Assembly (NCBI RefSeq): GCF_015291645.1
Contig: NZ_CP030055.1
Location: 806,001-870,000, forward strand
Length of the DNA: 64,000 nucleotides
DNA from: Bradyrhizobium sp. CCBAU 53340
GTDB taxonomy: Bacteria > Pseudomonadota > Alphaproteobacteria > Rhizobiales > Xanthobacteraceae
Direction of reading: 5' to 3'
This document shows, in pieces, positions 16,858 through 26,541 of this stretch. The first letter of the stretch is position 1. Every line of letters begins with the position of its first letter. The notes beneath the pieces were generated by a model. The model was not told where the DNA came from. It was given only the letters and a program-made list of their open reading frames with translations, and searched no databases. The translations under genes were made by a program, and so were the position numbers.

Positions 16858-19452
16858 ATGACAAATCGTCGTTCGGCATGGGTCGCAGGCCTGGCGCTCG
16901 CGATCACCGCATCGCTTGTCACGCCCGGCTTTGCCCAGAAGGGCGATCTCGCGGCCCAGAGTGCGCGGATCAATGGGCTCAGAACAGCCGGGAAATATGC
17001 GGAAGCGCTGCCTTTGGCGCAGGCCATGGTGGCCTCACTCGAGAACACCGGCAACAACCGCGATCTTGCCGCCGCGCTCAACAACCTCGCGCAGATCTAT
17101 GCCGACCAGGGACACGACGATCAGGCCGAACCGGTCTACAAGCGCGCCATCGCGCTGATGGAGAAGGGGACCGGCCTCGACAGCGTCGAGATCGCGCCCG
17201 TGCTGAACAACCTCGCCGCGCTCGATCAGCGGCAGGGCCGTTTCACCGAGGCCGAACCGCTGTTCAAGCGTGCGCTGGCCGTCCGCGAAAAGGCGCTGTC
17301 GCGCGAGCATCCCGATGTCGGCCAGTCCCTGAACAATCTCGCGACGCTCTATGTGAAGCAGGAGCATTTCGCGGAGGCCGAGCCGCTGTTCCAGCGCGCG
17401 CTTGCGATCTTCCAGAAGGTCGGCGGTCCCGAGCACCCGGCGGTCGCGACGCTGCTGAACAATCTCGGCCAGCTCTGTCGTGACCTCAACCGCGACGGCG
17501 ATGCCGAAGCGCCGATCAAGCGCTCGCTTGCGATCCGTGAAAAGGTGCTGGGACCCGATCATCCCGATGTCGCGCGGTCCCTCAACAATCTCGCCGGCCT
17601 CTACGAGCACCAGCAGCGCTATGCCGATGCCGAGCCGCTGTATCGCCGCGCGCTCGCCATCCGCGAACGTGCGCTTGGGCCTGATCATCCCGACGTCGCG
17701 ACATCGACCAGCAATCTCGCTTATTTCCTCTATGTGTCGGGACGAACCGCGGACGCGTTGCCGCTTGCCGAAAAGACGCTTGCGAACAATCGCGCGCAGC
17801 TGCGTGTGGTGCTGCCGATCCTGTATGCGGCGCGCCAGCAATCGCTGCTGCCTGATGACAAGGCGCTGGACCAGGCGCTCGCTGCGATCCAGCGCGGCAC
17901 GCAATCCTCCGCCGCATCGGCCGTGAACAAGCTCGCGGTGCGGCTTGCTGCCGGCAGCGACCGGCTCGCCGAGCTGGTGCGCAAGGACCAGGATCTTGCG
18001 GCCGAATCCGAGGCGCTCGACAAGGCGATCATCACGGCCGTGTCGAAATCATCGGCGCAACGCAACGTCGGCTCCGAGCAGCGCAGTCGCGCACGGATCG
18101 CAGCCATTGCAAACGAGCGCACCGGCTTGCAGAAGACGCTCGCGGTCGAATTTCCCGACTACGCCTCGCTCTCCAATCCGCTGCCGCTGACGGTCAATGA
18201 CGTCCAGCCGCTGCTGTCGGCCGATGAAGCGATGGTGCTCTATTCCGTCGTCGACAAGCGCAGCTATGTCATCGCGATCACGCGGGAGAGCGCCGTCTGG
18301 AAGGAAATCCCGCTTGGCGCGGACGCGCTGGCACAGAAGGTCACGTCTTTCCGCAGAGGTCTCGATGTCGGCAGGGTGCGCGATGGCTCCGGCAAATCGG
18401 GTCTGTTCGACCTCGCTCTCGCCAATGAGCTCTATGTCACGCTGCTCGGGCCGGTCGAGGCGCTGACCAAGGACAAGCGCAGCCTTCTCTTGGTGCCGTC
18501 AGGCGCGCTGACCGCACTGCCGTTTCATCTGCTCGTCACGGAGCCGCCGCAAGCTGCGATCCCTGATACGCTCGAGGGCTATCGCAGCGCCGCCTGGCTG
18601 CTGCGGCGCCAGGCTGTCTCGGTGCTGCCGTCGGTGGTCAGCCTGAAATCGCTGCGCGCCTTTGCGCGCAAGGACGAGGGCGTCAAGCCGATGACCGGCT
18701 TTGGCGATCCCGTATTCAATCCCGCCGAGGGCGGTGCTTCCGACCGTCGCGCCGCAGGCGGCAAGGTTGCTTCACGCAGCATCGCGACGATTGCCTATAC
18801 CGACTTCTGGCGCGGCGCAGGCGTCGATCGCGCGCGGCTTGCGCAGGCGTTGCCGCAGCTTCCGGATACGGCGGACGAGTTGAACGCCGTGGCGAAAGAT
18901 GTCGGTGCTGCCGAGGGTGACATCCATCTCGGCCGCGACGCCAGCGAGGCGACGCTCAAGCGTGCACCGCTTGCTCAATACAGTATCGTTTACTTTGCGA
19001 CCCACGGTCTCGTCGCCGGCGATATCAAGGGTGTGGGCGAGCCCTCGCTCGCGCTGTCCATTCCCGACCAGCCCTCGGAGCTCGACGACGGTTTGCTCAC
19101 GGCGAGCGAGGTCGCGCAGCTCAAGCTCAATGCAGATTGGGTCGTGCTGTCGGCCTGCAACACGATCGCCGGCGACAAGCCTGGCGCCGAGGCCTTGTCG
19201 GGACTTGCGCGCGCCTTCTTCTATGCTGGGGCTCGGGCGCTGCTGGTCTCGCATTGGGCGGTGGATTCCGACGCTGCCACACGCTTGACCACTTCGACTT
19301 TCGATCTGCTCAAAAACGAACCAAACATCGGCAGAGCCGAAGCTCTGCGTCGCGCGATGCTAGCGTATGTTGATGACCCGTCGTCGCCCCGCAACGCCTA
19401 CCCTGCAATGTGGGGACCGTTCGCGCTCATTGGCGAAGGCGCGCGACGATAA
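16858..19452 (+). CDS. Secreted TPR-CHAT domain protein (caspase-like peptidase)
   Basis: An 864-residue protein. Residues 1-26 are a signal peptide ending FAQ. Residues 30-310 hold about six 42-residue kinesin-light-chain-type TPRs (NNLA, GPDHPD). A linker of about 130 residues leads to a C-terminal CHAT domain with the predicted catalytic dyad: His in [10 protein letters not shown] (about H716) and Cys in LSACNTIAG (about C767). CHAT proteins are caspase/separase-fold cysteine peptidases, often paired with TPRs as substrate or partner binders. Export to the periplasm is predicted; the target is unknown. The start ATG at 16858 follows GAGGGTTC. Confidence 0.92.
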   Translation: MTNRRSAWVAGLALAITASLVTPGFAQKGDLAAQSARINGLRTAGKYAEALPLAQAMVASLENTGNNRDLAAALNNLAQIYADQGHDDQAEPVYKRAIALMEKGTGLDSVEIAPVLNNLAALDQRQGRFTEAEPLFKRALAVREKALSREHPDVGQSLNNLATLYVKQEHFAEAEPLFQRALAIFQKVGGPEHPAVATLLNNLGQLCRDLNRDGDAEAPIKRSLAIREKVLGPDHPDVARSLNNLAGLYEHQQRYADAEPLYRRALAIRERALGPDHPDVATSTSNLAYFLYVSGRTADALPLAEKTLANNRAQLRVVLPILYAARQQSLLPDDKALDQALAAIQRGTQSSAASAVNKLAVRLAAGSDRLAELVRKDQDLAAESEALDKAIITAVSKSSAQRNVGSEQRSRARIAAIANERTGLQKTLAVEFPDYASLSNPLPLTVNDVQPLLSADEAMVLYSVVDKRSYVIAITRESAVWKEIPLGADALAQKVTSFRRGLDVGRVRDGSGKSGLFDLALANELYVTLLGPVEALTKDKRSLLLVPSGALTALPFHLLVTEPPQAAIPDTLEGYRSAAWLLRRQAVSVLPSVVSLKSLRAFARKDEGVKPMTGFGDPVFNPAEGGASDRRAAGGKVASRSIATIAYTDFWRGAGVDRARLAQALPQLPDTADELNAVAKDVGAAEGDIHLGRDASEATLKRAPLAQYSIVYFATHGLVAGDIKGVGEPSLALSIPDQPSELDDGLLTASEVAQLKLNADWVVLSACNTIAGDKPGAEALSGLARAFFYAGARALLVSHWAVDSDAATRLTTSTFDLLKNEPNIGRAEALRRAMLAYVDDPSSPRNAYPAMWGPFALIGEGARR

Positions 19453-19721
19453 AGCGGCGCAACATTTGTGCGTCGCAAAACACTCGGTAACGCTGAAACA
19501 GGCATTTGGTTGCGCGATCATTCGTGATTTTTGTATCAAGCCGCTCAAGGCTGACATGCGCGACGTTTGGCGCGGTCCTTGAATAAACCAATTCCTGCGG
19601 GATCAGCTTGGCAACGCCAGCGTTCACCATTATTAGGTCGTCCAGCCGAGGCCGGACGGCCTATAATTCACGGTGACCGCGATGGCGACTGAGCTAGGTC
19701 GCACTGTGTGTCGCGGGTTCT

Positions 19722-19727
19722 AGGAGG
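19722..19727 (+). promoter_or_regulatory. Ribosome binding site that fixes the pckA GTG start
   Basis: A perfect AGGAGG lies 7 bp before the GTG at 19735 and inside the longer frame that begins at 19708, so the GTG is the supported start. Confidence 0.75.
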
Positions 19728-19734
19728 ATTTTTC

Positions 19735-21351
19735 GTGAAAGAGACGGGCGTGCGCAACGGTGCCTTCGGCGCCGACAAATTCGGCTTAAAGAATCTCAAA
19801 CAGGTTCACTGGAACCTCGGCGCGCCGCAGCTCTATCAATACTCGCTCGCTGCGGGCGAGGCGGTGCTGTCCGCCGACGGCGCACTCTGCGCCGACACGG
19901 GCGAGTTCACGGGCCGCAGTCCGAAAGACAAGTTCACGGTGCGTGACGCCACCACCGACAAGAAGATGTGGTGGGCCGGCAACCAGTCGATCACCTCCGA
20001 GCAGTTCGAAACTCTGTATCAGGACTTCCTCAAGCACGCCGAAGGCAAGAGCCTGTTCGCACAGGACCTCTATGGCGGCGCCGATCCGGCCTACCGGATC
20101 AAGACCCGCGTCTTCACCGAGCTGGCCTGGCACTCGCTGTTCATCCGCACACTGCTGATTCGCCCCGAGGCGATCGAGCTGTCGACCTTCGTGCCCGAGC
20201 TCACCATCATCGACATGCCGAGCTTCCGCGCCGATCCGAAGCGCCATGGCTGCAAGTCGGAGAACGTCGTCGCGATCGACTTCGCCCGCAAGATCGTGCT
20301 GATCGGCGGCTCCTACTACGCCGGCGAGATGAAGAAGTCGGTCTTCACCACGCTCAACTACTATCTGCCCGAGCGCGGCGTGATGCCGATGCATTGCTCG
20401 GCCAATGTCGGCGCCAAGGGTGACACCGCGATCTTCTTCGGACTGTCGGGCACCGGCAAGACCACGCTGTCGGCCGATCCGAATCGCACCCTGATCGGCG
20501 ACGATGAGCACGGCTGGGGTCCGAACGGCGTGTTCAATTTCGAAGGCGGCTGCTATGCCAAGTGCATCAAGCTGTCGCAGGAGGCCGAGCCGCAGATCTA
20601 TGCCGCCTCGACCCGCTTCGGCGCGGTGCTGGAGAATTGCGTGCTCGACGAAGACACCCGCATCGTCGACTTTGACGACGGCTCCAAGACCGAGAACACG
20701 CGCTCGGCCTATCCGCTCGATTTCATCCCGAACGCTTCGCGCAGCGGCCGCGCGCCGCAGCCGAAGAACGTGGTGATGCTCGCCGCCGACGCCTTCGGCG
20801 TGCTGCCGCCGATCGCCAAGCTGTCGCCGGCGCAGGCGATGTATCACTTCCTCTCCGGCTACACCGCCAAGGTCGCCGGCACCGAGCGCGGGCTCGGCAA
20901 TGAGCCGCAGCCAGAATTCTCGACCTGCTTCGGCTCGCCGTTTCTGCCGCTCGACCCGAGCGTCTACGGCAACATGCTGCGCGACCTCATTGCCCAGCAC
21001 AATGTCGACTGCTGGCTGGTCAACACCGGCTGGACCGGCGGCAAGTACGGCGTCGGCTCGCGCATGCCGATCAAGGTGACGCGCGCCTTGCTCACCGCTG
21101 CGCTCGACGGAAGCTTGCGCAATGTCGAATTCCGCACCGACAAATATTTCGGCTTCGCGGTCCCGACCGCGCTGCCGGGCGTGCCGAGCGAGATCCTCAA
21201 TCCGGTCAATACCTGGAAGGACAAGGACGAGTTCGACAAGACCGCACGTGGTCTGGTCGGCATGTTCCAGAAGAACTTCGCCAAGTTCGAGGCCCAGGTG
21301 GATGCAGAGGTGCGTGCGGCGGCGCCGGACGTGAAGCTCGCGGCGGAGTAA
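19735..21351 (+). CDS. pckA: Phosphoenolpyruvate carboxykinase (ATP)
   Basis: A 538-residue ATP-type PEPCK, the normal family length. It converts oxaloacetate and ATP to PEP and CO2, the first step of gluconeogenesis from C4-dicarboxylates, which matters in rhizobia growing on succinate or malate. The nucleotide-binding loop [16 protein letters not shown] and the substrate segment [13 protein letters not shown] are intact. The start is a GTG with AGGAGG 7 bp upstream. A Rho-independent terminator follows. In many Hyphomicrobiales pckA adjoins chvI divergently; here two genes lie between them. Confidence 0.98.
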   Translation: MKETGVRNGAFGADKFGLKNLKQVHWNLGAPQLYQYSLAAGEAVLSADGALCADTGEFTGRSPKDKFTVRDATTDKKMWWAGNQSITSEQFETLYQDFLKHAEGKSLFAQDLYGGADPAYRIKTRVFTELAWHSLFIRTLLIRPEAIELSTFVPELTIIDMPSFRADPKRHGCKSENVVAIDFARKIVLIGGSYYAGEMKKSVFTTLNYYLPERGVMPMHCSANVGAKGDTAIFFGLSGTGKTTLSADPNRTLIGDDEHGWGPNGVFNFEGGCYAKCIKLSQEAEPQIYAASTRFGAVLENCVLDEDTRIVDFDDGSKTENTRSAYPLDFIPNASRSGRAPQPKNVVMLAADAFGVLPPIAKLSPAQAMYHFLSGYTAKVAGTERGLGNEPQPEFSTCFGSPFLPLDPSVYGNMLRDLIAQHNVDCWLVNTGWTGGKYGVGSRMPIKVTRALLTAALDGSLRNVEFRTDKYFGFAVPTALPGVPSEILNPVNTWKDKDEFDKTARGLVGMFQKNFAKFEAQVDAEVRAAAPDVKLAAE

Positions 21352-21372
21352 TTTCCAAATCGCTTGGAATGC

Positions 21373-21400
21373 AAAAGGGCGGCCGCAAGGCTGCCCTTTT
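21373..21400 (+). terminator. Rho-independent terminator of pckA
   Basis: AAAAGGGCGGC (21373-21383), loop CGCAAG, and GCTGCCCTTTT (21390-21400), an 11-bp stem with one G-T pair, then TGTTTGTGG. It lies 21 bp after the pckA stop and has both a GC-rich core and a T-run. Confidence 0.85.
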
Positions 21401-21434
21401 GTTTGTGGCCATGTGCGCGAACCACATTCTCGGT

Positions 21435-21574
21435 GTCGTCCCGGCGAAGGCCGGGACCCATACCGCGTGATCTATCGAGGGCGCGTAGTGCACGTACCGG
21501 TGAAGAAGAGATCACTGCAAGTCTTCGCCAAACGACGCCCTATGGTTATGGGTCCCGGCCTGCGCCGGGACGGC
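21435..21574. repeat. Composite inverted repeat, GGGACCCATA family
   Basis: Two arms of about 27 bp face each other: the left contains CCCGGCGAAGGCCGGGACCC and the right TATGGGTCCCGG followed by CCTGCGCCGGGAC. Each arm is itself a hairpin. The interior of about 80 bp has no gene but includes TCTTCGCCAAAC (21522-21533), which recurs at the same distance from the right arm in the element at 49633-49786. Confidence 0.85.
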
Positions 21575-21590
21575 GTCGAGACAGTTGCAC

Positions 21591-22412
21591 CTACGCCTTG
21601 AAATACGCGATCTGCGTCGTCGTCGCGAGCAGTCTGCCGTTCGGCGACCACAGCTCGGCGTTCTGGTCGGCGTAGCTCTTGTGCATGATTTTCGAATCGG
21701 CCGTCGCCAGCACGCGGGTGATGTCTTCAGCCGCGAGTTCCTCACCGTCGGTGTGGAAATAGGTGGTCAGCGACACCGTGCCGAACGGCACCAGCTCGCG
21801 CCGGACGTGGAAGATGCGGCCAAAGAAGGCGTCCGACATCGACATCAGCGACAGCATGTCGAGCTTGCGCGGTTCGCGATCGCTGATCCAGAGTTTTGAA
21901 TAGGTGCTGGCGAGTGCGGCCTGCGGCCGCCCGATCCGCATCTCGCCCTCGACGAAGCGGAATTCATACTGGTTGGCCCAGGACGCCTTGATCTTCGGGA
22001 ATGGCAGCGTCTCTTCGAATGGCTTTGCATCCGGCGCTTTTGCCGCTCGATGCTCCCAGGATGGCCGCCGCTCGGCGAACACGGCGGTGGCAAGCGTTGC
22101 GACCTCGCCGCCGCCTTGGCTGAGTTCGACGCTCCAGTGCTGGCTGGATCGGTTGGCCTTCACCAGGCGGATGTCGAGATCGAACGGACCCTTGGCGATC
22201 GGCGCGCAGTAATTGACGGTCAGCGCCAGCGGATCGCCGGAGGCTTGCGGATGCTCGATCAGCGCGCGGAGGATGGTCGCGGCAGTCGCGCCCCCGAATG
22301 GACCGACGAAGGCCCAGTAATCGTCGCTGGTGTGTCCCTGCCAACGCGAGTCGCCGGCGGTGATACGGGTGGCGTCGTCGAAGGGATGCGCGAGCTTGGC
22401 GTGCATTGTCAT
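21591..22412 (-). CDS. TesB-like acyl-CoA thioesterase family protein
   Basis: A 273-residue double-hotdog protein. The N-terminal hotdog shows the family features SRWQGHTSDDYWAFVGPFGG and the strand LTVNYCAPIAKGPFDL, and the second hotdog ends with LATADSKIMHKSYADQNAELW. Such enzymes hydrolyse acyl-CoA thioesters; the acyl chain cannot be predicted. The start ATG is at 22412 (a second ATG lies two codons on). It lies 88 bp downstream of the glycogen phosphorylase gene on the same strand, so the two may share a transcript. Confidence 0.82.
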   Translation of the reverse strand: MTMHAKLAHPFDDATRITAGDSRWQGHTSDDYWAFVGPFGGATAATILRALIEHPQASGDPLALTVNYCAPIAKGPFDLDIRLVKANRSSQHWSVELSQGGGEVATLATAVFAERRPSWEHRAAKAPDAKPFEETLPFPKIKASWANQYEFRFVEGEMRIGRPQAALASTYSKLWISDREPRKLDMLSLMSMSDAFFGRIFHVRRELVPFGTVSLTTYFHTDGEELAAEDITRVLATADSKIMHKSYADQNAELWSPNGRLLATTTQIAYFKA

Positions 22413-22500
22413 GTCCGGCGTTCAATGACGGACGTCATATCACATCCGCCGCCGGCTTGTGCAATTACCTCTGGGGTAGGGATCTCATGCTGCGGAAAAA

Positions 22501-25035
22501 TCAGCTCGCCGTGTCGCGCAGCTTCTCGGCCTCCTGGAACGGAGGCGTGATCGGGTTCACCGGCACGTTCCAGATTTCCTCGGCATATTCGCGGATGGTG
22601 CGGTCGGACGAGAACCACGCCATGCGCGCGACGTTGAGGATGGAGGCTCTCGTCCAGGCCGGCGCGACCAGCCAGCGCGCATCGACCGCGCGCTGCGCCT
22701 CGTAATAGGAATCGAAATCGGCGCTGACCATATAATGATCGAGATAGCGCAGCGCATGCGCGATCGATTCGAAGCGGCCGGGATCGCCGGGCGAGAACTC
22801 GCCGACGCCGATCGCGTTGATGGCGCGCTGGAGCTTCGGTGAATTGCGGATCACGTCGGAGGCATCTAAGCCCTGCTTGCGCCGGATCATCACATCGCCG
22901 GCCTCCATGCCGAAGATCGCGATGTTCTCCGCGCCGACCTGGTCGCGGATCTCGATATTGGCGCCGTCGAGCGTACCGATGGTGATGGCGCCGTTGAGTG
23001 CCAGCTTCATGTTGCCGGTGCCGGAGGCCTCCATGCCGGCGGTCGAGATCTGCTCGGACAGGTCGGCGGCGGGAATGATCACCTCCGCCAGGCTGACATT
23101 GTAGTCCGGCAGGAACACGACCTTCAGCTTGCCGCCGATGGCGGGATCGTTGTTGACGATTTCGGCGACGTCGTTGATCAGCTTGATGATCAGTTTTGCG
23201 TATTTGTAGCTCGCCGCCGCCTTGCCCGCGAAGATCTTCACCCGCGGCACCCAGTTGCCATCCGGATCGTCCTTGATCGACTGATACAGCGCGACCGTCT
23301 CGATGATGTTGAGCAGCTGGCGCTTGTATTCGTGGATGCGCTTGATCTGCACGTCGAACAATGCGGTCGGATCGACCTTGATGCCGAGCCGCTCGCCGAT
23401 CAGGCGCGCAAGCGCGGTCTTGTTGTGCAGCTTGACGCTGCGGAACTTCTTCTGGAATTCGACGTCGCTGGCGCGCGCCTCGATCTGCGAGAGCAGGGTC
23501 GGGTCGTCGAGCACGGCATCGCCGCAGGTCTCGCGCAACAGCTCGGTCAGCTTCGGGTTCGCCAGCATCAGCCAGCGGCGGAAGGTGATGCCGTTGGTCT
23601 TGTTGGTGATGCGGCCGGGATAGAGATGGTTGAGGTCGTGGAACACGGTCTCGCGCATCAAATCCGAATGCATCGCCGAGACGCCGTTGATGCGGTGCGA
23701 GCCGACGAAGGCGAGCTGGCCCATGCGGACGCGGCGTCCGCTCTTCTCGTCGATCAGCGAGACCGAGGCGCGGAAGTCGATGTCGCCGGGCGCGCGTGCT
23801 TCAGCCAGGGCCAGATGCTGGACGTTGATACGGTAGATGATCTCGAGATGCCGCGGCAACAGTCGCTCGAACAGCTCGACCGGCCAGGTCTCCAGCGCTT
23901 CGGGCAGCAGCGTATGATTGGTGTAGGAGAGGGTGGCGACCGTGATCTTCCAGGCCTCGTCCCAGCGGAAGTTGTGGAGATCGACGAGGATGCGCATCAG
24001 CTCGGTGACGGCGAGGCTCGGATGGGTGTCGTTGAGCTGCACCGCGACCTTGGACGACAGGCTGCGGAGCTGGCCGTCCGACGACAGATGCCGTTTGACC
24101 AGGTCCTGTAGCGAGGCCGAGACGAAGAAATATTCCTGCCGCAGCCGCAGTTCGCGGCCCGCCGGGCTCTCATCGTTCGGGTAGAGGAATTTGCAGATCG
24201 CTTCCGCGCGCGCCTGCTCGGCGCTGGCGCTGACATAGTCGCCCATGTTGAAAGCGTCGAGCTTGAGCGGATCGGGCGAGCGCGCCGACCACAGCCGCAG
24301 CGCGTTGACGTGCTGGCCACGCCAGCCGACGATCGGCGTGTCATAGGCGATCGCCTGCACCGTTTCGCCCGGATGCCAGATCGCGCGGTCGCGGCCTCTG
24401 TCGTCAACATGCTCGACGCCGCCGCCGAAATTGACGTCGTAGATCACTTCCGGCCGCTGCAATTCCCAGGGGTTGCCGAAGCCGAGCCACTCGTCCGGAT
24501 ATTCCTGCTGCCAGCCCTGATTGATGATCTGGCGGAACAGGCCGTAATCGTAGCGGATGCCATAGCCGATCGCGGGGATCGACAGCGTGGCCATGCTCTC
24601 CATGAAGCAGGCGGCGAGCCGCCCGAGGCCGCCATTGCCGAGCGCGGCGTCCGGCTCGCATTTGCGCAGCTCGGGCAGCGAGACACCGAGATCGCCGAGC
24701 GCGACCTCGAAGATCTTGAGTAGGCCCATGTTGTTGAGCGCATCGGTGAAGAGGCGGCCGATCAGGAATTCGAGCGAAAGATAATAGACGCGCTTGCGGC
24801 CTGCGTCGTAGCTGCGCTTCTCGGCCGAAAGCCAGCGATGCACGATGCGGTCGCGCAGCGCCAGCGCCGCGGCCTGGTACCAGTCGTGCCTGGTCGCCAT
24901 GCCCGCGTCCTTGCCGATGGCAAGGCGCAGCTTCGCCAGGATCGCGCCCTTGATCTCCGCCAGCGCGAGCTCGTCGATCGGCTGACCGGGGGCGGGGAAA
25001 TTTGGCTGGAACGATTGATCTTGCAAGGCCGTCAC
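22501..25035 (-). CDS. glgP: Glycogen/starch phosphorylase
   Basis: About 840 residues, a full-length alpha-glucan phosphorylase that releases glucose-1-phosphate from glycogen. The pyridoxal-phosphate lysine segment EASGTGNMKLALNGAI and the glucan-binding region EFLIGRLFTDALNNMG are intact. The start is uncertain: the frame is open to a GTG at 25113, a GTG lies at 25035, and a TTG at 25026 is the only one with AGGA at a usable distance. No other glg genes are present in the window. It is divergent from the small secreted gene at 25235. Confidence 0.93.
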   Translation of the reverse strand: MTALQDQSFQPNFPAPGQPIDELALAEIKGAILAKLRLAIGKDAGMATRHDWYQAAALALRDRIVHRWLSAEKRSYDAGRKRVYYLSLEFLIGRLFTDALNNMGLLKIFEVALGDLGVSLPELRKCEPDAALGNGGLGRLAACFMESMATLSIPAIGYGIRYDYGLFRQIINQGWQQEYPDEWLGFGNPWELQRPEVIYDVNFGGGVEHVDDRGRDRAIWHPGETVQAIAYDTPIVGWRGQHVNALRLWSARSPDPLKLDAFNMGDYVSASAEQARAEAICKFLYPNDESPAGRELRLRQEYFFVSASLQDLVKRHLSSDGQLRSLSSKVAVQLNDTHPSLAVTELMRILVDLHNFRWDEAWKITVATLSYTNHTLLPEALETWPVELFERLLPRHLEIIYRINVQHLALAEARAPGDIDFRASVSLIDEKSGRRVRMGQLAFVGSHRINGVSAMHSDLMRETVFHDLNHLYPGRITNKTNGITFRRWLMLANPKLTELLRETCGDAVLDDPTLLSQIEARASDVEFQKKFRSVKLHNKTALARLIGERLGIKVDPTALFDVQIKRIHEYKRQLLNIIETVALYQSIKDDPDGNWVPRVKIFAGKAAASYKYAKLIIKLINDVAEIVNNDPAIGGKLKVVFLPDYNVSLAEVIIPAADLSEQISTAGMEASGTGNMKLALNGAITIGTLDGANIEIRDQVGAENIAIFGMEAGDVMIRRKQGLDASDVIRNSPKLQRAINAIGVGEFSPGDPGRFESIAHALRYLDHYMVSADFDSYYEAQRAVDARWLVAPAWTRASILNVARMAWFSSDRTIREYAEEIWNVPVNPITPPFQEAEKLRDTAS

Positions 25036-25234
25036 TTCCTGGTCGACAGAAACACCACTAAACCCTACGCGTCTTGCCCCTGCACCGGAACCATCGCTGG
25101 CGCGGCCGTGCACTGCGCTGGCGTAAAATTATGCAAGGAATGGGCCGGTTTGGGAACCCGGAGCAGCACGGAGGAACGCTGATTTGGTGCTAGAGTGGGC
25201 GCAGATTCAGCCATCAGTGTGGAGGAGACGCCCC

Positions 25235-25474
25235 ATGAAACCTCTGATGAGACTGCTGATCGAAATCGCGACCGCAGCGCTTCTCGTCATCTGCATCGCC
25301 ACCTCGAGCGCCGCCTTCGCCGCCGGCAAGCGCAGCGCCGATGGCCTCAGCTGCGCCGTCTCGCTCCCGCAAAACGCAACGCCAGCGCAACGCTGCGCCG
25401 CCATCAAGCGCCAATGCGGCGGCAAGTTCTACGCGAGTGCGTGCGGGGACAAGCTGATGTCGGCGGTGAATTGA
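25235..25474 (+). CDS. Small secreted cysteine-containing protein, 79 aa
   Basis: A clear signal peptide (MKPLMRLLIEIATAALLVIC, then an alanine-rich stretch ending FAA) precedes a mature part of about 48 residues. It has four cysteines spaced C-x(14)-C-x(7)-C-x(8)-C, suggesting two disulfides in the periplasm. No family was recognised. GGAGGAGAC lies 5-13 bp before the ATG, a strong translation signal. The GIY-YIG repeat element begins 32 bp after the stop. Confidence 0.75.
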   Translation: MKPLMRLLIEIATAALLVICIATSSAAFAAGKRSADGLSCAVSLPQNATPAQRCAAIKRQCGGKFYASACGDKLMSAVN

Positions 25475-25506
25475 GGCGTTGGACGAAGCGAAACTGTCGC
25501 CCCATT

Positions 25507-25868
25507 GTCGTCCTGGCGAAAGCCAGGACCCATTACCCCGACTGTCAGATGAGGCCCGACTGATCATTCCAGTCAGGATTTTCTCGCTCGATCAACTTGA
25601 TCTTCCAATCGCGTTTCCAGAATTTCAGCTGCTTCTCGCGCGCAATGGCTTCCTGCGGTGTCGCAAATGCCAAGGCGGAAGACCTTGTACTTCTGCACGA
25701 ACTTGGAACCGCGACCCGAACGGTGCAGGTCAATCCGCGCGCGGATGTTATTGTGATGGCGGCTCGCCAGAATATAGACGTAGTAGCTGCCTGCGCTCAT
25801 GGGTGCGGCTCAAGCTCGCAAGAGCAACGCTGACCGGGGTAATGGGTCCTGGCTTTCGCCAGGACGAC
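25507..25868. mobile_element. 362-bp inverted-repeat element carrying a GIY-YIG remnant
   Basis: The left end (25507-25539) and right end (25836-25868) are exact 33-bp reverse complements. Both contain CCTGGCGAAAGCCAGG, itself a hairpin, followed by ACCCATTACCCC. The arms resemble the GGGACCCATA repeats at 21435 and 49633, but here they enclose a degraded GIY-YIG gene. Target-site duplication was not evident. The element lies between two plus-strand genes and interrupts neither. Confidence 0.7.
25545..25800 (-). pseudogene. Degraded GIY-YIG endonuclease gene
   Basis: From ATG at 25800 the frame reads SYYVYILASRHHNNI, the start of a GIY-YIG domain, then jumps to RARIDLHRSGRGSKFVQKY, missing the stretch that normally holds Y-I-G and V-T-N-D-L. 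After KVFRL (near 25672) the frame is lost. It resumes in another frame as FATPQEAIAREKQLKFWKRD and ends NPDW at the stop at 25545. Thus one in-frame deletion removed the catalytic YIG, and a second deletion shifted the frame. Intact relatives are about 95-100 residues; this copy cannot be active. Confidence 0.8.
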
Positions 25869-25997
25869 GGCTTTTAGCAACCAGCTGTTCAGCATCAGAA
25901 CAAATTAAGAACACTTTAGCAAGTCTTTGATATATCATTGTGATTCGGCGCATTGCCGACACAATATCTAGGGTCTGTCAGACGTTGCGAGGACTAC

Positions 25998-26429
25998 ATG
26001 TCCACCATTGCCTTCGATCAATTTGCTCTCACCCGGATCGCCGATTTCGCACGGTCGCTGTCGCGGTTGCATCAGGCGGCGCGGCGCTATGCCGTCGACG
26101 ATGACCAGTTTGATCGCGAGTTCAACGCGGTGTGCCAGTCGATCTGGGGCTACACGATCGACGACATTAGCGACGATCTGTTCACGGCCGCAGATCATCA
26201 CTTCCTGGACACGCTGGACGAAGCGCATGCGCGGATCTTTGCGGCCGAGCAGGGTTATGACCTTGTCAGCGAGACTGGCATGCTGACCGACTGGTGGGGC
26301 TTCTGCTGGATGATTCTCGCCGAGAAGCGCGGCCTGCTCACGGCGGAAAACCGCGCTGCCGCGCGCGCGGCGATCGAGGAGAAATATCTGGCCGCGCCGA
26401 ATGTGATCGGGGTGATTATCGGGCGGTAG
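25998..26429 (+). CDS. Conserved hypothetical protein, 143 aa
   Basis: No named family was recognised. The protein is acidic and mostly helical, with no signal peptide or membrane helix, so it is probably cytoplasmic. It is rich in aspartate and tryptophan, with notable segments DDDQFDREFNAVCQSIWGY and TDWWGFCWMIL. The ATG at 25998 has GCGAGGA a few bases upstream; the frame extends 15 codons further without support. A palindromic repeat begins 12 bp after the stop. Confidence 0.65.
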   Translation: MSTIAFDQFALTRIADFARSLSRLHQAARRYAVDDDQFDREFNAVCQSIWGYTIDDISDDLFTAADHHFLDTLDEAHARIFAAEQGYDLVSETGMLTDWWGFCWMILAEKRGLLTAENRAAARAAIEEKYLAAPNVIGVIIGR

Positions 26430-26440
26430 CGCCGCGACCT

Positions 26441-26530
26441 CCGTCATTGCGAGGAGCTCTTGCGACGAAGCAATCGAGAGTGCCGCCGCAGAAGCATTTC
26501 TGGATTGCTTCGCTACGCTCGCAATGACGG
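26441..26530. repeat. Palindromic repeat, CGTCATTGCGAG family
   Basis: CCGTCATTGCGAGGAGC at the left and the inverted GCTACGCTCGCAATGACGG at the right, with GAAGCAATC/GATTGCTTC as a second inverted pair inside. It fills the gap between the 143-aa gene and the DUF2865 gene and may act as a bidirectional 3' structure between these convergent genes. Confidence 0.8.
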
Positions 26531-26541
26531 CGTGGAGGGCC

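Noticed and set aside
19453-19734. Short minus-strand frame in the gap before pckA as a small gene
   Set aside because: It lacks a ribosome-binding site and overlaps the CHAT gene end; no motif was recognised, so the gap is treated as the pckA upstream region.
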